Origin: Sanguinoderma infundibulare
Lineage: Eukaryota > Basidiomycota > Agaricomycetes > Polyporales > Polyporaceae
Direction: 5' to 3'
DNA: 64,000 nt
Assembly (NCBI GenBank): GCA_032821775.1
Contig: JAVLRN010000003.1
Span: 1,178,001 to 1,242,000, forward strand
Made by a program: the position numbers and the translations under genes. The notes below the pieces were generated by a model. The model was not told where the DNA came from, did not search any database, and saw nothing but the letters and a program-made list of their open reading frames with translations. Shown piece by piece: positions 56,270-64,000 of this stretch (positions are counted from its first letter, which is position 1; the number at the start of each line of letters is the position of its first letter).

Positions 56270-57379
56270 TAAGGTTGATTCGCGTCTCTGTGGTCCGGTG
56301 GGTCAACGCACTCCTATGCATCTCATCCTCGCTCTTGATATCTTATGCCCCATGTCAGTCTGCAACAGTATATGCCTTGCCATGCACGCACGCTCATACG
56401 TCTGTCGTCATACTACAGTCCTCATGGTTGTCGCATCATGTCGTCGTCCTCTCCCTCCTCGCTACGTTCATTTCGTTTTCGTGTTGCACTTGGCGTGGTC
56501 CTAGTTCACTAATTGCCGCTCGTCATTGTCTACCCTTAACACTCTTTTCCTATCAGGGCATGGTCCTCGGTACTCTTGCATTTTCCTCTTCATTCCTCTG
56601 CATCTCCGCCACCCACATCGTCGCCTTATAGTTGACATTTTCGTTTCACCGTCCGCGCACACAATGTAACATCTATCATACCTTAGTACCGGCGATACTA
56701 ATACGGCGTTCCATTGTGCTTCAGTAGCATCCTAATACATGGGTCGTCATCGTGTACTGCACTTGGACGTATCGGGTCTGATGGTTTCGCTCGTTAGGCC
56801 GTTGGGGGCACCGATGCACTGGCGTAGATCACAGACCGATATCAAAACTGCGCAGCGGGCTGAAGATGTGCCGCCACTCTTTGGCATCGTGTCCTGTCCG
56901 GGAATGGTTTTGCGGAAGTGGATGATCCCGGCGTCGGGAGTCTCGGACTCTTGTGGGACGGAAGATAAGTAACCCAAGCAGGTCGATCGAGTCCAGAGTC
57001 CGCACCTGACACTAAGGGGCTCCTGAGCGCTCCCGAGGAGTCTCAGAACTTAACGGAAAGTTCTCCGCTGCGGTCGGGCCCATCGCGCATCCAAACTGGA
57101 AATCCACGCCGCGGCCGTCTGGCCAGCTCGTCGATCGCGCGAAGGCTGCTCGCGGAAGCACTTTATGTCTTGGACCATCTTTCGAAAGAACGCGACGGTG
57201 GGTGATCCCTGCGGGCGCGCCACCACGCCCACATCCAAACAGGGAAACTACGCCTGCGTGTTCTGTGGGGCGTCACGCCCGAGGATTCCCACCGACGTCC
57301 ACGACGTTGGACACGTACGCACCTCGTCTGCTCGCATTCTGACCACTTCCGTGCTTCGCTTTGGAATAACTTGGGCACC
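56270..57379. other. intergenic region
   Basis: About 1.1 kb with no supported gene. The left part is pyrimidine-rich and suits a 3' untranslated region of the RGS gene. Confidence 0.4.
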
Positions 57380-58742
57380 ATGTCTTGGATTCTCAACCCA
57401 AATGGCGATCGTCCTCAACGTAACCCCGTGGATGATCAGCCAACAGTAGATGATCCTGTGGACCCGAGCAGAAAGGTGTCCACCAAGCAAGCCAACCGCC
57501 CATTCCTGGCGTAAGTCCTGAAGCTGTGGCCTATGCATCCCGTATGGCGTATTTCGCGCTGACCCATTGCCCTCTGTGGGCGTATGTATCCAGATACGCG
57601 CAGTATCGTGCCGAGCGGGAGAAGGCGCACGAGGAGTGGCTGAAGCGCAAGACGGAGCGCGACGAGAAGCTCGCCCGCGGCGAGGAGGTGGGGCCTGAGG
57701 AGCCTGACCCCACGGAGGAGGTAGAGGTTGGCTGCCTGGGTCTCCTCAAGTTCATTCTCTACGCGACCCTGTTCGTCGTCCTCGCTGGCAAGTTCTTCAC
57801 CGGCAGCTTCCTGTGGGAGCACGAGCTGCCCAACCTGAGGCAGTTCATACCTGTGCGTCCGCCCTCTCTTCTCGGCCCATCCCGCTCGCCCTCCTTCCCT
57901 CGTATCATGCGCGGGCGAGGGCGGCGCGTGACGGACCGTTCTGACTTCGTTCTGTGTGCGCGCGCAGATGGGATGCTAATGCCTGCCTGCGGTCGTACAT
58001 GAACCGGGGCCCGCAGACGAACCAGCGGCTCTTCTCGGAAAACCTCCTCGCGCAGTTCGACGGTGCGGACACCGGGAAGCCGCTTTACATCGCGGTAGGT
58101 CATCCTTGCGTTTCGATGTGTCGCGACCATGCGTGTACCCGCGAAGCTCAACATGAGTGTGCGCGCGATCTAGATCGATGGGGACGTGTACGATGTCAGC
58201 TCCAACCGCGCTACCTACGGCCCTGGCGGGTCCTATCATATGATGTGCGTCTTCCACAATGTCAATCCGTCTGCAGGGACCGGCGCTGACAGGGACTCTG
58301 GCTCCCCGTCGTTCCTCCCCATCCTCCAGGGCTGGGAAGGATGCCGCAAGAGCGTACGGCACCGGGTGCTTCCAGACGCACCTCACGCACGACCTTCGCG
58401 GCCTAAGCGAGAGCGAGATGAGGGTGCGTGAACGCCATCAATCTCTTCCGTTTTCTTCCATCGCGACTTTTGCGCGTGCATATCGCCCCGACAAGTGTCG
58501 CGCGCTCTCACGGTTCTGCCCTTTCGCGCTGTTGGTCGTGTCTGACATACGACGTGCGGCAGGGCGTACAGCACTGGAAGAAGTTCTTCGCGGAATCGAA
58601 GAAGTACTTCAAGGTGGGGCGTGTGTCTCATCCCCCGATCGACCCTGCAAGCCCATATCCAGAACACTGCGATCCGAAGAAAGCCCAAGCGGCGAGGGAA
58701 CGTGAGGCGAAGGCGGCGACGGAAAAGCACGAAGAGCTCTGA
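57380..58742 (+). CDS. membrane-anchored cytochrome b5-like protein (MAPR/Dap1 type)
   Basis: Begins MSWILNPNGDRPQRNPVDDQ. A charged helical segment (YRAEREKAHEEWLKRKTERD, GPEEPDPTEEVEVG) precedes one membrane span, CLGLLKFILYATLFVVLAGK. The cytochrome b5-like heme/steroid-binding domain of the membrane-associated progesterone receptor class follows: RLFSENLLAQFDGADTGKPL, YIAIDGDVYDVSSNRATYGP, GGSYHMMAGTDAARAYGTGC and HDLRGLSESEM. The YGPGGSY and FAGRDA-like AGTDAARA motifs are diagnostic. A C-terminal helical part (VQHWKKFFAESKKYFKVGRV) and a Lys/Glu tail close it. Dap1-type proteins support cytochrome P450 enzymes in sterol synthesis; here that role is inferred. Several short introns are present. 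Confidence 0.87.
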
Positions 58743-59012
58743 TGCACGAGTCCGGCGAGTCTCAGCTCTCCCCCAGCGTGTTATCGGATCGTCACGGCTG
58801 TATAAATACTGATGGCATTAGGACTGTACTATGAGTATATGCCAGCGAGCGGAATGTGATTACATATGTTCAAGGCGGCGAAAAAGCTGTCCGCGTGGGG
58901 AACCCAGTCCTACCGCAAACGCCCGATACCATCAAGTCCTACAACACGGGAGAAGTCCCGAGGTTGAGCGAGATGAAATGAGCATCGGACAGACGGTTGC
59001 GCCGCTTACCAC

Positions 59013-59571
59013 TTATGAAGACGCGAGGTGAGTGGACAGATAGTTCTTGATGATTGGGAAGTCTGCCATTGAGGCGTCGATCATCTGAGAGTACTCCGCG
59101 TCGCGGTACTTGGCTACGACGAGGTTGCCGCGCCAGGCCCGCTGTTCATCGAACCTCTGTCCTTGGATCTCGCGGATGCACTTGTTGACGGGGAAGGCCA
59201 TTCCGTCTCGCGAGACGACCGGGTAGAAGAGGATGTAGGGCGTCGGGAAGGACCTGATCATGCCGTCGAGAGCTTGTATGAGCTGCAGGGACGATGACAA
59301 GATGTTCGGCCAATTAGCAGCGAGTCCTTGGCGAGTCCGGCAATTAATATGAAGAGATGAGACGCACATGGTATCGCCACGCCTGGGAGCCTAGTTGGTC
59401 GGCAACGTAGTCCATGTAGACCTCCGGGTGAGGGGCGCGGCCACAACGATAGGGTTCGGTGGAGGAGGCCGCGGGGAGCGAGGCGGCGGTGGTCATGAGC
59501 GGGACTATGTGTGGCGGGCGGTCGTCTGCCGGGAAGACGATGGCGTCGTAGGTGGGCATGTTGGGATCCAT
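59013..59571 (-). CDS. small protein of unknown function
   Basis: Two exons on the minus strand. Exon 1 encodes MDPNMPTYDAIVFPADDRPP, HIVPLMTTAASLPAASSTEP and HPEVYMDYVADQLGSQAWRY. A GTGCGT donor and a CCCTGCAG acceptor join it in phase 0 to LIQALDGMIRSFPTPYILFY, PVVSRDGMAFPVNKCIREIQ, RFDEQRAWRGNLVVAKYRDA and SMADFPIIKNYLSTHLASS. The length is about 150 residues, with no signal peptide or membrane segment. The frame is compositionally protein-like throughout and the intron signals are good. No domain is recognised; it may be lineage-specific. Confidence 0.7.
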
Positions 59572-60403
59572 GGCGGGTGTCAGCGGGGCGCGGCTGGCGC
59601 GAAACGAATGGGAAGGAAGTATTGTACAGGGAATGAATGGAAAGGAAAACGAAACGGAACGAAAAATTGTCCACACAGAGGGGGACTGCTGTGTGCTGTA
59701 GCTTACTGTCTGTGGAGGGCCTGGAGAGCGGGAGGCCCGCGAACTTATATACAGGAACCGTCCCATCGTGCGGCCGGAGAAAAGAGATTTTGTCGACGTG
59801 ATGGAGAATTGGAGAAGAGAGAAGCGGAGAGCCGGGCGGCCAGAGGCGAATAGGTAGCCAGGGCTTTGGTGACAGTGTGGAGGACCCTCACGCGGCCGCC
59901 GCATGCACGATCGCGACCATACGGCTGTAGAGGACTAACAGGCAGGATTCTGGCGAATTGATACGTGAGACATCCGAAGCTGGTGACGAGAGGGTTGGGC
60001 TGCGTACGAGAGAACGTCGGGCGAATAATGCAGCGCCACTTCCTGGTGTGGGATGCGGGCCCATAGAGACAAGGGGCCTCTAGGTGTGCATGCCCGTGCG
60101 TTGGGGCACATTGCGAGGAAATTACAGGTGCGGCCCAAGCTCAAGGTGCCTTGAGGCGTCGACGCACGCAAGTCGAGTCTTGTGTGACAGCGGAGCGTGA
60201 GAAGCGTGACGTAGAGGGGTGTGACAGGATAATGCAAGGTTGAGCTTGTGGTAAGCTTTGCCTCGACGTCGACCCGGCCTCCTGCACGCGCCCCACCTCG
60301 CTCTCGTCCCCAACTCGTCCCCAATATTAAACCACCTGCACTGGGACACAGCTACGCACGGCCCAGATCCGTCTCTGTGGCCCCTGAGCTTCGTCATCCC
60401 CCG
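59572..60403. other. divergent promoter region
   Basis: Between the unknown gene and NUP120. No gene supported. A frame open to the NUP120 start could extend that protein upstream, but it has no ATG. Confidence 0.4.
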
Positions 60404-63400
60404 ATGGAGCCCAGCGTCCTGGTCGCGTCCCATCTCTCTGCCCTTTTCCCGGATCCCCCATCAATCCCCGTCTGCTCAAGTCAGAAGGACCTCATCCATC
60501 TAAGTCCGCGAAATGAACCTGGCCACCCCCATGAACACGCCACCTTCTCCACCCTCTTCCACAGCCCTCTCACAGGCACAATCCTCCTTCGCGTCACTCA
60601 TGGCGGGTTTATGCTAGAACTCATCTCCCTCTCGTCCGACGTCCCGCCGCTTCGCTTCGACTTCCTCGCAGCGATCTTACCCGCGCCCTCGATCGTTGTG
60701 TGGGAATCCGAAGAACTGCACGTCCTCCTGGTCACCAGATTTGGCTCCCTTTACCGAATCGTTATTCCCCTCCGCGACGGCGCCCCACTCTGGCAAACCA
60801 ACCCGAACCGGGGGTGGTGTCGGGAGTATGTAATACAGTCCGCAGCAATCGACAAATGCTTGGTCCAGGTGCAGGGTACCCATTGCGTCGTCATTTCCCT
60901 ACCTGGAGGGTCGCTCCTCAGGCTGGACGCCGAGACACTTGGTGGTGACACAACGGATGGTAAGCAAATACCGGTTCGTCATCTAAGCTTTATGCCTGAC
61001 GGATCCTCCCTTCTTCCCGCCCAATCAACCATCAGACGCGTGGCGCGAGACCCGGTTCGACACCCGCTCGTTTCTGCACTCCATCACTTCTCTCCTTCAC
61101 ACCGGTCCACCCGGCGGCACGGATATCGTCGCCGTTTCGTCCCATCCCCAACCAACGGATATCGGCAGCGTATGGACCTTGTCTCGAGATCGTCATCTCC
61201 GCATGTGGACCGCTCGGGGCGGATGTGTTGCGGAGCACGCCCTTCCCTCCACGGCACCGGGGCGCAGTACGGTCGCCTCTCGTTCCTCACCTGCGCCTGC
61301 CAAGCCGTCTGTGCTTCTCCCGCCCGAGCCGCAAAAGTTGCTCCACGTTTTTACGCCATCCCACGCAGACGAACCGCATGTGCTAGCGTTCATTCCTACG
61401 GAGGGGTCCGTGACTTCTGGAGGTTTCTTCCAACTGTTTGCAGTCGATGGCGATGGCTTACGGTTTGTAACTGGCTTTGACGCGTCGCCGACGAGTGTAC
61501 ACTGCCACTTGCAGGACTTCACCGTTCTGGACGACACCCTGTACACCGTTTGGGACAAGCAGGGCCAGTCGATGGTTGAAGTTTTGGTACTGCCATGGGA
61601 CGACTCAGCCATCTGTGGCTGGAGCTCGGCTACTTACGCACAAGAAGCTGAGCTTACACCCGCATACCTGGACGAATTACTGCTCTCTTATGGGTCTACT
61701 GCGGACAAGTTCTTCGAGGCTATCATGCGGCCTGGAATGTTCTCTCCGCTCACCCTGCAGTCTGCCATCAACCAGTATGCCGACGCCTGTCGGACTCTTC
61801 CACCGCCCTACCCGCCGCAACTGGACCAAACGTATTCTACTGTCGCCGAACAGATCACGTCTATTGTCGGCTGCACAGTCCAGCGAACCAAGGACCCCAA
61901 GACTGGCGCGTTTCTTGATGCAAATTACTGGAACGCACTCAAACGGGACTGGGAGGGCTTCATTGCTCGCTGCCGTGAAATCGAGCGTAATGGCCGGTGG
62001 CCGTTGGCTGTTGGACGCGGTGATCCGGACCTCGGCGTCCTCGTCATTGAACGTGAACGCATTGCCTGCCTTGCAGGCGAAGACGTGCCTTTACGAATGC
62101 ACAGGCAGTTGTCTTCGTCTAAGAGTGTGGCCCAGGGTTTCGAACTCCTGACGATCCTCTGGACAATGCGTAATAAACTGGGTCCACGCCTTCTGCAATC
62201 GTTCGAAGAACGACTGATCGACGTTGTTCACCAAGAGATTGCTTTCCCGTACGCCGACATCATCCAGGACCAAGTACGGGCCTCAAACTTTCACGAGGAA
62301 GTTGACGAGGGCCTGGAGAGCTGGGTCGCCGGCCGGGTTAACAGCTTAGAACGAGCCGCGGGGAACAATGAGCACTCGCACGTGGAGATCCAAAGGGCCG
62401 CCCGCGATGCGCTCAACGTCATCGGATGGCTGGCCAAGGAGGTGAAGAGCGAAGAAGACGACGGAGAGCTCCTGTCGCAGCCCATCAGCCCTGAGTGGTT
62501 GAAGGCGCTTACTGCGGCATATGCCACGACCTCCATCCATGCACGATACGACATCTCCTTGGCACTCGTGATATTCTTGTTGTTCCTCGCGGACGACCTT
62601 GCCAAGTGGGACCCTGCGTTGCTCGCTGAGATCTTTGTCGTGTTTCGCGGAATCGCAACGCTGCGTTATGTAGCGCGGCAGCCCGCTGGAGACAACGAGA
62701 CTCCGACGGCTCAGGCGACAGGACCGGGATCGGACGACGAAGTCGTCATGAAGCTGCGCAACATGCACGTTTCCGCCACTCGTGGCGCCCGGTTCCAGCC
62801 TACGTACTCTTTGGTTCATCGGCTAGCGAACATGTATGGTCACTCCTTCGCTTCGGGACTACCCGTCTCGGCTCATCGCTTCCTCGACGCTACCGGCCTC
62901 TTGCAGTCACTGTCTCCAGCCTGCGCTACCCAACTCGAAGTTGCTTTTTGCGAGCCGCTCCGTCGGCTGGGCTATCGCGAAGTCGCGCGGGAGGTTTTGG
63001 CGTGGTTGCCGCGTACCCCTGGGGTGACGTACGTATTAGGCCGTCTGTGGTTAGACGAAGGACGATATGACGACGCAGGAGGCGCCATGGAGCTCGTAGC
63101 AGGCAGCTTCGGTGGGTCTATGAAATCCTCTCTCTCCATCTGTGCCCCGGAGTCGGGAACTGATTGCGCTCATCCAGGTCCGCACTCTGGATTGTCAAGC
63201 GACGATGAAGAAGCTATCGCGGCCGTGCTCCCGGGGGGGAAATGCTTCGAGACCCAATCTGAATTCTATCTGCACGTCGCCGATCTGTTCAAAGCTGCGT
63301 TGAGCACGCATCACGATGTCTTGTTCACCCAGTTGGCTATTTCCAACGCACCTCCCCTTGCGGACACGACACATCTGTGGATCAACGTGATAAAGGGGTT

Positions 63401-64000
63401 AACCGATCTCGGACAATATGAGGACGCGTACATGGCTGTCATATCCGCGCCGTATGAACGACTGTATGTACTATGCGCATTACGGGTCGCGCTCTCATCT
63501 AGGCTTCGCTATCTGTCGATTACTGATGGCCGGTCTGCAGGAAGAGGGACTTGATAAGTCAGCTGCTGTACAGAATGTGCGAAGAAAACGCCGTGGACAG
63601 GCTCATGACACTCAACTTTGCCGGGTTAGCCGATGAAGTCGAGGACGCGCTGGCGTTCAAGGCCCGAAACGCGGACCCCCGTATCCGGCCGTTCTACTCG
63701 AGGATCCTGTACACGTGGTATGTCTCCAGGGGGGAGTACCGAGACGGTGAGTGTCCGCTCGTGCTTCCCACAGCATTTCCAACCATGCTGACGGGAGCCT
63801 GAGGGCAGCTGCGCTGACGATGTACCAACGCGCCCGGAAGCTGGAGGGCCTTATGAGCGATGCTGCCGCGTTTGCCGAACTGGCAGAACTGCAGCTCGAA
63901 GCTTATGCCGTGGCAATGAATGCACTCGCGCTGGTGGACCCCAAAAGTCAATGGATCACGCTGCCCATCATGACCGAGACTGGGCAAGAGGTGCGCGAAC
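60404..64000 (+). CDS. NUP120: nucleoporin Nup120/Nup160, 3' end beyond the window
   Basis: A scaffold subunit of the Y-shaped complex of the nuclear pore. The first ATG of the open frame gives MEPSVLVASHLSALFPDPPS. The N-terminal beta-propeller includes FSTLFHSPLTGTILLRVTHG, LLVTRFGSLYRIVIPLRDGA and, after an intron at 60960, WTLSRDRHLRMWTARGGCVA. The alpha-helical domain begins about YAQEAELTPAYLDELLLSYG, with FFEAIMRPGMFSPLTLQSAI, DANYWNALKRDWEGFIARCR and FELLTILWTMRNKLGPRLLQ. The final exons present (KRDLISQLLYRMCEENAVDR, AFKARNADPRIRPFYSRILY, YMY-like TMYQRARKLEGLMSDAAAFA) match the C-terminal helical stack. The gene runs off the right edge. Confidence 0.92.

Overview
The window is nuclear DNA from a filamentous basidiomycete, most likely an Agaricomycete. 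The evidence is the density of short introns (mostly 50-65 nt, GT-AG), GC-rich coding exons, tight mixed-strand packing, and a gene set typical of such fungi: a Thn1/FlbA-type RGS protein, a Zn2Cys6 regulator with a fungal transcription factor domain, UDP-xylose synthase, a secreted deaminase-like protein and a GH18 chitinase. No species was assigned. All genes are spliced. Gene spans below run from start codon to stop codon and include introns. I found no tRNA or rRNA genes, intact transposons or CRISPR arrays.

Layout: 0-4 kb and 10.7-16.4 kb are gene-poor and hold two related small genes of unknown function (249-874 minus, 14568-15247 plus). Between them lie a DUF1748 mitochondrial protein, OST2/DAD1, the SOD-like mitoribosomal protein mS42/Rsm26, AP-3 mu, and an MFS transporter. 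From 16.4 to 24.5 kb come MSS1/MnmE GTPase, calcineurin B, ATP synthase subunit d and a hexokinase. From 26 to 33 kb come a Zn2Cys6 regulator, the co-chaperone STI1 with a heat shock element, and a secreted deaminase-like protein. From 33.4 to 38 kb come an Ara2-type aldo-keto reductase, a decayed GH18 chitinase and an NDUFA4-like respiratory subunit. From 38.6 to 45.9 kb lie NOP9, ENP1/bystin and UXS1. From 47.3 to 60 kb come an alpha/beta-hydrolase-fold protein with no serine nucleophile, two or three proteins of unknown function, the RGS protein and a cytochrome b5-like (MAPR) membrane protein. The right edge cuts NUP120.

Functional links: several genes serve mitochondria (DUF1748, mS42, MSS1, ATP7, NDUFA4-like), but they are scattered and are not a cluster. 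NOP9 and ENP1 both act in small-subunit ribosome assembly and sit tail to tail. Many pairs are divergent with short shared promoters (OST2/RSM26, MSS1/CNB1, ENP1/UXS1). There is no biosynthetic gene cluster.

The most novel item is the two-member family of small proteins. Both copies have four exons with every intron in phase 0. One copy carries a 15-bp in-frame repeat encoding Val-Asp-Tyr-Arg-Thr. Other notable items are 9-nt and 11-nt micro-exons, a GC-AG intron in calcineurin B, a perfect four-unit heat shock element and the chitinase pseudogene.
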